From an uncultured Desulfobacterales bacterium (lineage in GTDB: Bacteria > Desulfobacterota > Desulfobulbia > Desulfobulbales > Desulfocapsaceae), in the NCBI GenBank assembly GCA_937915545.1, contig CALGIJ010000005.1, positions 28,923-92,922 of the forward strand: a stretch of DNA of 64,000 nucleotides, read 5' to 3'. Positions 50,203 to 59,339 of the stretch are shown here, one piece after another. Made by a program: the position numbers and the translations under genes. Under the pieces are notes generated by a model. That model had not been told where the DNA came from. It saw nothing but the letters and a program-made list of their open reading frames with translations, and made no database searches. Each line of letters begins with the position of its first letter. Within the stretch, counting starts at the first letter, position 1.

Positions 50203-50637
50203 ATGACCAACGACGAGGCCATCGCCGGCCTGCGCGAGGCCTTCCAGACCATCGGCAAGCGCTTTACCAGCCAGAGACGGCACATCTGGGAGCTTTTCGC
50301 CGCCCACCCCGCCGGGCTGACCATCAGCGAGGCCGCCGAGGGGGTCAGGGACGGGGGCATCGGCCATACCACCGTCTACCGCACCGTCAAGGAGCTCACC
50401 GAGCTCGGCTACCTGCAGTGGGTGCACGACCGCGACGGCGAACACCGCTATATCGCCGGCCGCGGCGGGCACAGCCACCCCCTGGTCTGCCGTGGCTGCG
50501 GCCGGGTGCAGCTCATCGACTGTCAGGGCATGTCGACCCTGCACAAGCTCATTGCCGTACAGACCGGTTTTATCGTCGACGGCCACCACCTCGAGGTCTT
50601 CGGCACCTGTCCCGACTGTCAGGCCCGCCACCGTTGA
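50203..50637 (+). CDS. zur: Fur-family regulator, probable Zur
   Basis: A 144-residue metal-dependent repressor. The winged HTH is TSQRRHIWELFAAHPAGLTI followed by GHTTVYRTVKELTELGYL. The regulatory region has HRYIAGRGGHSHPLVCRGCG with the CxxC structural zinc site, and a second CPDC near the end. It starts one base after the znuB stop, and co-transcription with znuACB suggests zinc response with autoregulation through the site at 47433. Fur or PerR identity cannot be excluded by sequence alone. Confidence 0.85.
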   Translation: MTNDEAIAGLREAFQTIGKRFTSQRRHIWELFAAHPAGLTISEAAEGVRDGGIGHTTVYRTVKELTELGYLQWVHDRDGEHRYIAGRGGHSHPLVCRGCGRVQLIDCQGMSTLHKLIAVQTGFIVDGHHLEVFGTCPDCQARHR

Positions 50638-50945
50638 GCCCCGTCATGCCGGGGGATGATCCCTGCCCCCGGCATGCCGCGGCGCTCTTCCCGCCGGGGG
50701 CCGCCATCGCCCCATAGCAGCAGTCGCCGTGCGCTCGCCGGTGGCTGTCGCCATCCGCTTCCCCCCTCGCCCTCTTGCAGCGGGTATGGAACCGATCCGC
50801 CTGCCCTGCCTCTCGCGCCGCCCCTATGGGCTGGCCCGCTGCCATCGGAACTACCAATTGGACGAAGAGTGCCAACGTGTGCTAACTGCTCTGCGCACAG
50901 AGATTCGTTTCGTATTTGACACTCCTCCCAGGGGAAAGATCAGCG
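50638..50945. other. Intergenic region between zur and the BadF-type gene, with hairpin
   Basis: CATGCCGGGGG (50645-50655) and CCCCCGGCATG (50666-50676) form a perfect 11-bp stem just after zur. It is probably the end of the zinc operon, though no T-tract follows. The remaining 270 bp include an AT-richer stretch (50860-50935) that probably carries the next promoter; no clear boxes are visible. Confidence 0.5.
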
Positions 50946-51698
50946 ATGCACTATGCAGGAATCGATATCGGTTCGCGGACCATTGGCGTGGTGGTGGTCG
51001 ATGGCGAGGGGCGGCCGGTCGCCGACCGCCTCGCCGACACCGGCTACGACCCGCTGGCTGAGGCCAAGGCGGTCCTCGCCGGGCTCTGTTTTGATCGCAT
51101 CATGGCCACCGGCTACGGGCGCAGCCTGTTCGAGGTGGCCTATGCGGCACCGACGGTCACCGAGATCAAGGCCCACGCTCGCGCTGCTGGTACCCTGTTC
51201 GACGGGGTGGCCGGGGTGCTCGATATCGGCGGGCAGGACAGCAAGGCGATTGCCCTCGACGGCTCCGGCCGGGTGACAAAATTCGAGATGAATGACCGCT
51301 GCGCGGCCGGTACCGGAAAATTTCTCGAGGTAATGGCCAGGGCGCTGGGCTTTTCCCTCTCCGCCTTTGCCGAAGAGGCGCTGGCCGCATGCGGCGAGGC
51401 GGCGGTTTCGTCGATGTGCACCGTCTTTGCCGAATCGGAGGTGACCTCGCTGCTCGCCCGTGGTGGCGACCGCCGGGAGATCGCCCGGGGCCTGCATCGC
51501 AGCGTGGTGCGGCGCGCCGTGGCCATGCTCAACCGGGTGGTGCCCCGCGGACCGCTGGTGTTCAGCGGCGGAGTCGCCCATAACGTTTGCGTTCGCACCC
51601 TCCTCGAGGAGGAGCTGCAGCGCCCGATCCTGCTGCCCGAGAGGCCGCAGCTGGCCGGCGCCTACGGGGCGGCGCTCCTGGCAAGGGACCTTGCCTGA
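50946..51698 (+). CDS. BadF/HgdC-type ATPase, activator of 2-hydroxyacyl-CoA dehydratase-like enzymes
   Basis: A 250-residue ASKHA-fold ATPase that couples ATP hydrolysis to low-potential electron transfer. It has GIDIGSRTIGVVVVDGEG at the start, GVLDIGGQDSKAIALD, MNDRCAAGTGKFLEVMARAL (first Cys of the subunit-bridging [4Fe-4S] cluster), SSMCTVFAESEV (second Cys) and FSGGVAHNVCV. The length fits a single-domain homodimeric activator. AGGGGAAAG precedes the ATG. The gene for its partner starts 25 bp downstream. Confidence 0.9.
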   Translation: MHYAGIDIGSRTIGVVVVDGEGRPVADRLADTGYDPLAEAKAVLAGLCFDRIMATGYGRSLFEVAYAAPTVTEIKAHARAAGTLFDGVAGVLDIGGQDSKAIALDGSGRVTKFEMNDRCAAGTGKFLEVMARALGFSLSAFAEEALAACGEAAVSSMCTVFAESEVTSLLARGGDRREIARGLHRSVVRRAVAMLNRVVPRGPLVFSGGVAHNVCVRTLLEEELQRPILLPERPQLAGAYGAALLARDLA

Positions 51699-51723
51699 TT
51701 TTTCAACCTCAAGGGGACCAACG

Positions 51724-52857
51724 ATGGACGCACGACTTGTCAATGCCATGCAGCAGCTCGGTGATGAAAACCTCCTCGAGCTCGAAAAGGCCAAAAACGC
51801 CGGTCAACCGATTGTCGGCTTTTACTGCCTCTATTCGCCGGTAGAGCTGGCGGTGGCCGCCGGCGCGGCGGTGCTGCCGCTGTGCGGCACGCGCAACGAC
51901 CCCATCGCCGCCGCCGAGGAGATCCTGCCGCGCAACCTCTGCCCGCTGATCAAGAGCAGCTTCGGCTTTGCCGCCACCGGCTCCTGCCCCTATTTCCAGG
52001 CGGCGGGGCTGATCGTCGGCGATACCACCTGCGACGGCAAGAAGAAGATGTTCGAGCTCCTCGACGCCTACCGGCCGACCCACGTCATGCAGCTGCCCTC
52101 GGAGCAGGCGAGCGAGGACTCGCAACGGCTGTGGCGGGCGGAGGTGGAGCGGCTGAAGGGGCGGATCGAGGCCTATGCCGGACGGCCGATCAGTGAAACC
52201 GACCTGCGCCAGGCGATCTCTCTGCTCAATCGCGAGCGCGCGGCGCGCAAGAACCTCATGGATGTCAACCGGCTGCATCCGGCGCCAATGCGCGGTACGG
52301 AATTGGTGACGGTGCTCTTCAAGATCGGCTTCCTCCTCGACAAGGAGCGGGGTGTCGCCGCCATGAACGAGGTCGCCCAGACCATGCGCGAGGAACATAA
52401 AAAGGGCGGCGGCGATCCGCGTCGTAAGCGCATCCTGCTCACCGGGGTGCCGGTCGGTCTCGGCTCCGACAAGGTGGTGCAGATCGTCGAGCAGTGCGGC
52501 GCCGATATCGTCGCCATGGAGAATTGTTCCGGCTACAAGCAGACCTTCTGCGTCGAAGAGGAGGGCGACCCCCTGACCAACCTGGCTACCGCCTATCTCG
52601 CCACCCCCTGTTCGGTGATGAGCCCCAACCCCGGCCGCTTCGCCATGCTCGAGGAGATGATCTCCGGTTTTGCCGTCGACGGCGTCATCGACCTCACCTG
52701 GCAGGCCTGCCATACCTACAATATCGAGGCCCATCAGGTGGAGCGCTTCGTCTCCGAGACCTTCTCCAAGCCGACCCTGCACCTCGAAACCGACTATGCG
52801 ACCAGCGACAGCGAGCAGCTGCGCGTCCGTATCGAGGCCTATCTGGAAATGCTCTAG
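51724..52857 (+). CDS. 2-hydroxyacyl-CoA dehydratase-like (double-cubane cluster) reductase
   Basis: A 377-residue protein of the HgdB/FldC family. It is the only dehydratase-type subunit here, which fits the double-cubane cluster proteins (DCCP) that pair with a BadF-type activator and reduce small molecules. Possible cluster ligands: CLYSP, CPLIKSS, SCPYFQ, TTCDGKKKM, ENCSGYKQ, TPCSVMSPN and QACHTYN. The Cys-rich GDTTCDGKKKMFELL block is characteristic. The physiological substrate is unknown. GGGGACCAACG lies before ATG 51724. Confidence 0.85.
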   Translation: MDARLVNAMQQLGDENLLELEKAKNAGQPIVGFYCLYSPVELAVAAGAAVLPLCGTRNDPIAAAEEILPRNLCPLIKSSFGFAATGSCPYFQAAGLIVGDTTCDGKKKMFELLDAYRPTHVMQLPSEQASEDSQRLWRAEVERLKGRIEAYAGRPISETDLRQAISLLNRERAARKNLMDVNRLHPAPMRGTELVTVLFKIGFLLDKERGVAAMNEVAQTMREEHKKGGGDPRRKRILLTGVPVGLGSDKVVQIVEQCGADIVAMENCSGYKQTFCVEEEGDPLTNLATAYLATPCSVMSPNPGRFAMLEEMISGFAVDGVIDLTWQACHTYNIEAHQVERFVSETFSKPTLHLETDYATSDSEQLRVRIEAYLEML

Positions 52858-52883
52858 CTGTCAACTGCGCAGAGGAGACGACA

Positions 52884-53879
52884 ATGAAAACGACCTGCAC
52901 CCTGCTGACCCTGTTCTGCTCTCTATTGCTCGCCGGCCTCAACGTGGCCAGTGGCGAGCCAGCCACCCCGCTGGGCAAGGGGATGAAGATCTGGTTCGAC
53001 ACCGGCGGTCCGGTTGGTGGTCCTTACAATACCATCGTCCAGAACGGCGCCACCCAGGCGGCCGCCGACCTCGGGGTCAACCTGACGCTGCTCTATTCGG
53101 AGTGGAACCCCGAAAACATGATCGCCAACTTCAAGACCGCCCTGGCAGCCAAACCGGACGGCATCGTCGTCATGGGCCACCCCGGCGACGACGCCTTCGC
53201 CCCGCTGGTCGATGAGGCCATGGCCGGCAATATCCTCGTCACCTGCGTCGATACCGACCTGCCCAGGCTGCGGGCCAAATACGCTTCCCGCGGCTTCGGC
53301 ACCATCGGCACCGATCCCGAGGTGATGGGCAGGACTCTTGCCAAAGAGGCCCTGGCCCGCTCCGGCGTCAAGAAGGGCGACCGCGCCTTCGTCTGGGGAT
53401 TGAAACGGCTCGAGGAACGCGGACGGCGCGCCAGGGCGATGTTGAAAACCCTCGAAGAGGCCGGCCTGGTTGTCGATTATCTCGAAATCAGCCCCGAGGT
53501 GGACAAGGACACCGCCATGGGCACCCCGGTCATCACCGGCTATCTGTCCAGCCATGCCGACTGCAAGCTGATTCTCATCGACCATGGGGCGCTCACCAGC
53601 CAGATGGAAAACTTCCTCAAAGCCGCCGGCGTCGGGCCGGATCAGGTCTATGTCGGCGGGTTCTCCCTGTCTCCGGCGACGGCCACCGCCATCGAGAGCG
53701 GCTATGTCGACCTTGTCTCCGAGATGCAGCCGTACCTGCTCGGCTACCTGTCGGTGACCCAGCTGGTGCTGACTAAAAGTTACGGCTTTACCGGGCTCAA
53801 TATCGATACCGGCGGCGGGCTGGTCGATAAGAGCAGCATCGGCAAGGTGGCCCCGCTGGCCAAAAGGGGCATCCGGTAG
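52884..53879 (+). CDS. Sugar-type ABC transporter, periplasmic binding protein
   Basis: A 331-residue ribose/xylose-class binding protein (type-I periplasmic fold). The signal peptide is MKTTCTLLTLFCSLLLAGLN with cleavage near NVASGEP. KPDGIVVMGHPGDDAFAPLV and ILVTCVDTDLPR are typical hinge-side blocks, and the C-terminal YLLGYLSVTQLVLTK matches sugar or autoinducer-2 binders. It leads a three-gene operon with an ATPase and permease. The ligand is not predictable; purine nucleoside or sugar are possibilities. Confidence 0.85.
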   Translation: MKTTCTLLTLFCSLLLAGLNVASGEPATPLGKGMKIWFDTGGPVGGPYNTIVQNGATQAAADLGVNLTLLYSEWNPENMIANFKTALAAKPDGIVVMGHPGDDAFAPLVDEAMAGNILVTCVDTDLPRLRAKYASRGFGTIGTDPEVMGRTLAKEALARSGVKKGDRAFVWGLKRLEERGRRARAMLKTLEEAGLVVDYLEISPEVDKDTAMGTPVITGYLSSHADCKLILIDHGALTSQMENFLKAAGVGPDQVYVGGFSLSPATATAIESGYVDLVSEMQPYLLGYLSVTQLVLTKSYGFTGLNIDTGGGLVDKSSIGKVAPLAKRGIR

Positions 53880-53884
53880 CGGCG

Positions 53885-54661
53885 ATGAGCGGACCCGGAA
53901 AGGATCGTCCGCCGATCCTCGAGTTGCGCGGGGTGGGCAAATCCTTTCGCGGGACCCCTGCACTGAGCGATATCCACCTCGCCGTCTATCCCGGCGAGGT
54001 GGTTGGCCTGGTCGGCGACAACGGGGCCGGGAAGTCGACGCTCATCAAGATCCTTTCCGGGGTGCACCGCCCGGACAGCGGCAGCCTGCTCATCGATGGC
54101 GTTGCCGTCGACTCGTCGCGCTATGGCGTTGCCCAGGCGAGAAGCATGGGCATCGAGACTCTCTTTCAGGAGAGCACCCTCGGCGAGCAGCAGCCGTTAT
54201 GGCGCAACATCTTCGTCGGCCGGGCGCTGGTCAATCGCTGGGGCATGCTGCGCGTGGCGGAGGAGAAGCGGGTGACCATGGAGATTCTGCGCCGCTATGT
54301 CGGTCTCCAGGGCCGGGCGATTACTGCCGATACCCCGGTGCAGACGCTCTCCGGCGGTGAACGCCAGGGGGTGGCCATCGGTCGGGCGATGTATTTCGAT
54401 GCCCGCCTGGTGGTTCTCGATGAGCCGACCACGGCGCTGTCCCTGGGCGAGGTCGACCGGGTGTTGACCTTCATCGAGCAACTCTCCAGACAAGGCAGGG
54501 CCTGCATCCTTATCTCCCATAACGTCGGGCATATCTACCGTGTCGCCAGCCGCTTCTTGATCCTCGACCGGGGAGAGATGGTGGCCAGCTACGATCGGCA
54601 GGATATCTCTCTTGGCGACCTGCATGGGCGGCTGCTGCAGATCCATGGCGGGGCGAGGTGA
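53885..54661 (+). CDS. Sugar-type ABC transporter, ATP-binding protein
   Basis: A 258-residue single-domain ATPase of the carbohydrate uptake class. Walker A: LVGDNGAGKSTLIKILSG. Signature: TLSGGERQGVAIGRAMYF. Walker B: LVVLDEPTTALSLGEV. ISHNVGH holds the switch His. Most ribose-type systems have a duplicated ATPase of about 500 residues; this is the one-domain form (FrcA-like), so a homodimer is expected. It begins 5 bp after the binding protein stop. Confidence 0.92.
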   Translation: MSGPGKDRPPILELRGVGKSFRGTPALSDIHLAVYPGEVVGLVGDNGAGKSTLIKILSGVHRPDSGSLLIDGVAVDSSRYGVAQARSMGIETLFQESTLGEQQPLWRNIFVGRALVNRWGMLRVAEEKRVTMEILRRYVGLQGRAITADTPVQTLSGGERQGVAIGRAMYFDARLVVLDEPTTALSLGEVDRVLTFIEQLSRQGRACILISHNVGHIYRVASRFLILDRGEMVASYDRQDISLGDLHGRLLQIHGGAR

Positions 54662-55620
54662 TGGGGATGGCATTCCTGCACCGCTATCGGCTGCAACTGG
54701 GCATCACAGCCTTGCTCGCCATGCTGCTGGCGCTCTTTGCCCTTCTCAGTCCGCAGACCTTTCTGGGCGGGCGCATCTACATCTCCTTTCTCTCGACCAT
54801 CCCCTTCATCGCCATCCTCGCCCTGGGGCTGACCTTTCTGGTCATCGCCGGGGAACTGGATATGTCCTTCCCCTCGCTGATGGCTATGGCCGGCCTGCTC
54901 TTTGCCGAGATCTATCTGCGTACTGCCTCGCCCTGGCTGGGCTTTGTCGCGGCCCTCGCCGCAGGCGGCATCGGCGGGTTGCTCAACGGGCTACTGGTGG
55001 TCAAAGTCGGCGTGCCGTCGATCATCGCCACCATCGGCACGCAGTTTTTCTGGCGCGGACTGTCGGCCCTGCTCGCTTCGGGCTTGGCGCGTAACATCGC
55101 TTCGATCCGGGGAACGGATTTTCACCAGCTCATGGTGGGGCGGGTGCTGGGCATTCCCGCCCAGGCGCTGTGGTTTCTCGCGCTGGCGATCTTGCTCGCT
55201 CTGCTGCTCAACCGCCATGTCTTTGGCGAGCGGGTGCTCTTTACCGGCGACAACCTTCGCGCGGCGCGCCTTAACGGGGTCGATACCGACCGGGTGCGAC
55301 TGTGGCTGTTCACCATGATGGGGCTTTTGAGCGCCTTCGTCGCGGTGCTCGTCTGCCTGGAGATGGGCAACTGGTGGCCGACGCAGGGGGAAGGCTATCT
55401 GCTGCTGGTCTTCGCGGCCATCTTCATCGGCGGCACCTCGGTGTTCGGCGGCCGCGGCACCCTCTACGGCACCTGCATCGGGGCGATCATCATCGGCATC
55501 ATCGAGGCGGGCATCATCAGCGCCGGCTTTTCCGGTTTCTGGACGCGGCTGGTGCATGGCCTGATCATCGTCGTCTCGGTTTCCATCTATGCCACCATCT
55601 TCCGCACCGGGCGATCCTGA
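54661..55620 (+). CDS. Sugar-type ABC transporter, permease
   Basis: A 319-residue permease of the RbsC/BPD_transp_2 family with about nine or ten hydrophobic helices. LALGLTFLVIAGELDMSFPS, GVPSIIATIGTQFFWRG and FAAIFIGGTSVFGGRGTLYG are family blocks. ATG 54661 overlaps the ATPase TGA by one base (TGATG); ATG 54667 is an alternative. Confidence 0.92.
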   Translation: MGMAFLHRYRLQLGITALLAMLLALFALLSPQTFLGGRIYISFLSTIPFIAILALGLTFLVIAGELDMSFPSLMAMAGLLFAEIYLRTASPWLGFVAALAAGGIGGLLNGLLVVKVGVPSIIATIGTQFFWRGLSALLASGLARNIASIRGTDFHQLMVGRVLGIPAQALWFLALAILLALLLNRHVFGERVLFTGDNLRAARLNGVDTDRVRLWLFTMMGLLSAFVAVLVCLEMGNWWPTQGEGYLLLVFAAIFIGGTSVFGGRGTLYGTCIGAIIIGIIEAGIISAGFSGFWTRLVHGLIIVVSVSIYATIFRTGRS

Positions 55621-55658
55621 ATCCAGGCGCAGTGGGGAAGGCCGGCCGTCTGGGCGGG

Positions 55659-56369
55659 CTAGCGCTGGCGCAGCAGGGTGCGTTCGCCAAGGAGATAGAC
55701 CTGGTCGGCGATGCGGCTGATCTGGTCCTGGTAGTGGGAGACGAGGACGATGGCGCAGGATTCCTTCAATTCGAGGAGCAGTTCCTCGATGCCGGTGCAG
55801 GCCTTGGGGTCGAGGGAGGAGGTCGGCTCGTCGAGGAGCAGTACCTCGGGGTGGAGCATCAGCGCGCGGGCGAGGCAGAGACGCTGCTGCTGACCTCCGG
55901 AGAGGAGGCGGGCGTCGCTGCCCAGGCGGTCCTCCACCTCGGTTAGCAGGTGGACCCGGAGCAGCGCCTCGCGGCTGCGCGCGGCGATCTCTTGCTTATC
56001 CTCTATGCCCGCCAGCTTGAGCGGAAAGGCGAGGTTGGCGGAAATCGACATCGGCAGGGGGTTGGGTGTCTGAAAGACCATGCCGACGCGGCGCCGCAGC
56101 ATGCTGACCGGCATCTCCGCGGCATGGATATCCTGCCAGCGCCCCTCGAGGCGGAGGAGGACCCGGCCGCGCAGCGCACCGCCGCCGATCTCCTCCCAGA
56201 GACGGTTGAAGACGGTCAGCAGCGTCGACTTGCCGGTTCCGGAAGGGCCGGTGATGGCGGTGATGGCCTGGTCGGCGAACTCCACCGAGATGTCGCCGAG
56301 GAGCAGCCGCTCGCCATAGGAAAAGGAGAGTTTTTCGGTGCGGATTTTGCCGTTCATGGTCGTAGTCAT
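55659..56369 (-). CDS. pstB: Phosphate-type ABC transporter, ATP-binding protein
   Basis: The 236-residue ATPase of the Pst-type importer. Walker A: ITGPSGTGKSTLLTVFNRLW. The PstB-specific VGMVFQTPNPLPMSI block is present; signature LLSGGQQQRLCLARALML, Walker B VLLLDEPTSSLDPKA. It is slightly short for PstB (about 255). The ATG at 56369 overlaps the pstA stop by 4 bp. It ends the pstSCAB operon; no phoU or phoB follows. Confidence 0.88.
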   Translation of the reverse strand: MTTTMNGKIRTEKLSFSYGERLLLGDISVEFADQAITAITGPSGTGKSTLLTVFNRLWEEIGGGALRGRVLLRLEGRWQDIHAAEMPVSMLRRRVGMVFQTPNPLPMSISANLAFPLKLAGIEDKQEIAARSREALLRVHLLTEVEDRLGSDARLLSGGQQQRLCLARALMLHPEVLLLDEPTSSLDPKACTGIEELLLELKESCAIVLVSHYQDQISRIADQVYLLGERTLLRQR

Positions 56370-57241
56370 GGCCGCCGCCTCAGTGGATTGCCTGTGGAGA
56401 GCAGCTGGGCCGCCAGGAGCATGACGACGCACATGGCCAGCAGCAGCAGGGCTGCGGCGAAGCCCCGCTGCAGCTCTTCGGGGTCGGCGTACTGGCCGGA
56501 GATATAGTAGATATAAAAGGGCAGGGCCTCGTACTGCGCCAGCAGCGAGCGCGGCACTCCGGCGGAGGCGACCGCCCCGGTGAGCATGATCACCGCCGTG
56601 TCCTCGATGGCCCTGCCCACGGCAAGGATGATGCCGCCGGCGATCTCGGGCAGGCAGGCGGGCAGGAGCACGGCGCGGATGGTGGTCAGCTTGTCGGCGC
56701 CGAGAGCGGGGGCGGTGAGGCGCAGGGTGCGCGGCACCGACTCCAGCGCCAGCTGCACGCTGCGTACCAGGTAGGGAAGGACGAGAAAGGCCAGGGCCAG
56801 GGCCGAGATGAGCAGGCAGGGGCCGATGCGTCCCGGGAATATGCGGTGCAGGATAATGGTCAGGGCCAGCCCGGCGAGGCCGACAACGATCGACGGCAGA
56901 CCGGCGAGGATGTCAAAGAGCAGGCTCAACAAGGCCTTGCCTCTCCCCCGGGCGTACTCGGCGAGATAGATGCCGGTAGCCAGCCCGGCGGGGACGGCCA
57001 GGGTCATGGTCAGCGCCATCAGCGCCAGGGTGCCGGCCATGGCCGGGAAGAGACCGTCGAACACCTGTCGTCTCAGCAGCAGGGCGTCGAGGGGCCGGGT
57101 GTCGCCGAAAATGAGGCCGGGGGCGAGCCCTGACCAGCCGCGGTAGACGATGACGCCGACGAAGAAGAGCACCGCGGCGAAGAGGAGCAGGGTCGCCGCG
57201 AAGGAAAAGGCGATGGTCAGGGTGCCGAGGGCTCTTCTCAT
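56366..57241 (-). CDS. pstA: Phosphate-type ABC transporter, permease PstA
   Basis: The second permease, 291 residues with six hydrophobic helices. GLFPAMAGTLALMALTM, YARGRGKALLSLLFDILAG (a LPSI(V)VG-containing block follows) and LGADKLTTIRAVLLPACLPE (EAA loop that contacts the ATPase) match PstA. Starts and stops overlap the flanking genes by 4 bp. Confidence 0.88.
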   Translation of the reverse strand: MRRALGTLTIAFSFAATLLLFAAVLFFVGVIVYRGWSGLAPGLIFGDTRPLDALLLRRQVFDGLFPAMAGTLALMALTMTLAVPAGLATGIYLAEYARGRGKALLSLLFDILAGLPSIVVGLAGLALTIILHRIFPGRIGPCLLISALALAFLVLPYLVRSVQLALESVPRTLRLTAPALGADKLTTIRAVLLPACLPEIAGGIILAVGRAIEDTAVIMLTGAVASAGVPRSLLAQYEALPFYIYYISGQYADPEELQRGFAAALLLLAMCVVMLLAAQLLSTGNPLRRRP

Positions 57242-58095
57242 GGCCTGGCCGTGGCTGGCAGGGGCAAGGTCCGGCGCAGTATGGCCACCAGCGCCGCCGT
57301 GAGCAGATAGAGGACGATGCCGCAGGCGAAGATCGACTTGAACTCCATGCTCGAGAAGTCGGCGGCGATGACCAGGGCGATGTGGCTGGTCAGGGTGCGG
57401 CCTGTCGAGAGCATCGAGTCGGGCATGATGGCGCTGTTGCCGGCGAGCATCAGGCCGATCATGGTGTCGCCCAGCGCCCGCCCCAGGCCCATGACGATGC
57501 CGGCGGTAATCGCCGGGGCCGCCTGGGGGAGGAGGAGGTAGAGCAGCTTGTCCACCGGCCGGCAGCCCAGGGCGTCGGCGGCGAGGCTGTAGCCCTGCGG
57601 TACCGCGCGCAGGCCGCCGACGAAAAAGACGATCATCGTCGGCGCGATGAGCACGGCCAGGACCAGGGTGGCGGTAAGCAGGGTGAAGCCGGAGCCGCTG
57701 CCGATCCACTGGCGCATCAAGGGCACCAGAGCGAAGACGGCGGCGAAGCCGTAGATGACGGTGGGGATTCCGGCCATGAGGCGTACGCACAGCATCAGCG
57801 GCGAGCGCAAGAAGGGCGGCGCCAGGGCGACGGCGGCAAAGGCCGTGCCGAGGCTGAGCGGAATGGCGAGCAGCACGGCGCTGATGGCGAGCAGGAGGCT
57901 GGCCGCAAGCATCGGCGCGATGCCGTAACGGCCGGCGGCTGGTTGCCAGTCGCCGCCGATGAGGCTCAGCAGCTGGCCGCTGTGCAGCAGCGGCCAGGCG
58001 AGAACCAGCATCAGCACGAGCATGGCGGCAACGAGCAGGCCGCAGCAGACGGTGGTCAGCTGCAGAGCCCGCTCGGCCGCGGAGAGGCGGCTCAC
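57238..58095 (-). CDS. pstC: Phosphate-type ABC transporter, permease PstC
   Basis: The first permease, 285 residues with about six helices. The block RLMAGIPTVIYGFAAVFALV and the EAA loop SLAADALGCRPVDKLLYLLL identify PstC, with GLGRALGDTMIGLMLAGNS near the end. The start is a GTG that overlaps the pstS TGA, the same 4-bp coupling as the other genes in this operon. Confidence 0.88.
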   Translation of the reverse strand: MSRLSAAERALQLTTVCCGLLVAAMLVLMLVLAWPLLHSGQLLSLIGGDWQPAAGRYGIAPMLAASLLLAISAVLLAIPLSLGTAFAAVALAPPFLRSPLMLCVRLMAGIPTVIYGFAAVFALVPLMRQWIGSGSGFTLLTATLVLAVLIAPTMIVFFVGGLRAVPQGYSLAADALGCRPVDKLLYLLLPQAAPAITAGIVMGLGRALGDTMIGLMLAGNSAIMPDSMLSTGRTLTSHIALVIAADFSSMEFKSIFACGIVLYLLTAALVAILRRTLPLPATARP

Positions 58096-58919
58096 AGCAC
58101 CGAGATGAAGCCTTTGTCGGTGGCGATTTTCTGCCCCTCGGGGGTGAGCAGATAGTTGAGGAAGAGCTTGGCGAGGCCGCTGGCCGGGCCTTTGGTGAGG
58201 CTGTAGAGGCCGCGCGCCACCTTGTAGGAGCCATCCTTGACCGTGGCGACGCTCGGCACGATGCCGTCGAGGGCCACCGGGCCGACTGTGGCGTCGATAT
58301 GGCCGACGGAGACATAGCCGATGCCATAGGGGTCACCGGCGACGGCGGTCTTCATGGCCCCGTTGGAGACGACGACGTTGGCGGTCTTGGCCACCGTACC
58401 GTCTTTCAAGCCGTTTTTCAGGAAGACTTCCCTGGTGCCGCTGGTTTCATCGCGGTCATAGAGGTTGATGCCCTTGTCGCTGCCGCCCAGTTCCTTCCAG
58501 TTGGCGATCTTGCCGGCATAGACGTCGCGGAGCTGTTCGCCGCTCAGTGCTTTCACCGGGTTGCCGGGATGCACCACCACGGCGACGCCGTCGATGGCCC
58601 ACTGCACCATGTGCAGGTCGTAGCGGCTGACCTCCTCGTCGGTCGGCTTGCGGCCGGCGTTGCCGATGTCCACCAGGCCTTCGCCGGCCTGCTTGATGCC
58701 TACCCCGGTGCCGCCGCCGGCGATGGTGATCTGCACGTCCGGGTTGCTGCTCATGATCGCCTGGGCTGCCTCTTTCATCACCGGGATATGGGCGGTGCCG
58801 CCGGCGATCTTCAAGGTGCCCTTGGCGCCGGCAAAGCCGTCGAGGGCGCCAGCAGTGGCGCCGATGGGGGAAAAGAGCAGCATGCAGCCAAGGGCCGCGG
58901 CGAGAAGGGAAGTTTTCAT
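58092..58919 (-). CDS. pstS: Phosphate-type ABC transporter, binding protein PstS
   Basis: A 275-residue secreted binding protein. The signal peptide is MKTSLLAAALGCMLLFSP with cleavage near GATAGA. ITIAGGGTGVGIKQAGEGLVD and LYDRDETSGTREVFLK (TSGT phosphate-contact loop) are PstS hallmarks. ATG 58919 follows CAGGAGCCTCC. The protein is at the short end for PstS, so a related oxyanion is possible though less likely. Confidence 0.88.
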   Translation of the reverse strand: MKTSLLAAALGCMLLFSPIGATAGALDGFAGAKGTLKIAGGTAHIPVMKEAAQAIMSSNPDVQITIAGGGTGVGIKQAGEGLVDIGNAGRKPTDEEVSRYDLHMVQWAIDGVAVVVHPGNPVKALSGEQLRDVYAGKIANWKELGGSDKGINLYDRDETSGTREVFLKNGLKDGTVAKTANVVVSNGAMKTAVAGDPYGIGYVSVGHIDATVGPVALDGIVPSVATVKDGSYKVARGLYSLTKGPASGLAKLFLNYLLTPEGQKIATDKGFISVL

Positions 58920-59339
58920 ATGGAGGCTCCTGATGGTTGAGGGGGACGGTGGGATCACTGACGCAGTATCCACCTAGCATAGACGGTGGTGCAGTTCAAA
59001 TAGTTGTTTTCGATGGGTGCTTTGTCGTCGATAGGCTATGCCGATTTCACACCCGTGGCGGTGGCCAGGGTCTTCCCGCCAGGGAATCGGTTCCCGTCAA
59101 ATCATCGAGTATTCCAATTGGAGTTACAGGAGGATATGCACTATTCTGCGGCGAAGAATCGACCTCGGCGGCCCGTGAGCCCCAGCCGGTTTCATGGTCA
59201 ACGGACATTGTCTGCGCTTCCTGTCATGGCGCCACCGGCCGTTGCCGACGCCGCAGCCGAGGTGGGAGGTCTTCCTCTCGGCTGGGGGCGATTCGCACTC
59301 CATCACTCCACCCAACTCTCATTCGCAAAGGAACCTCTC
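58920..59339. other. Region between pstS and the HesB-like gene, with possible N-terminal extension
   Basis: A divergent 420-bp region. An ATG at 59136 has an excellent CAGGAGGAT ribosome site and is in frame with the HesB-like gene; it would add 68 residues without recognisable homology. A short palindrome TCCAATTGGA lies at 59113-59122. A CxxCH-like codon string in another frame near 59210 is not part of a credible gene. Confidence 0.45.

Noticed and set aside
50910..50945. TTGACA close to the BadF-type start as a promoter
   Set aside because: Only about 25 bp before the ATG with no -10 box in range; it would need a leaderless mRNA.
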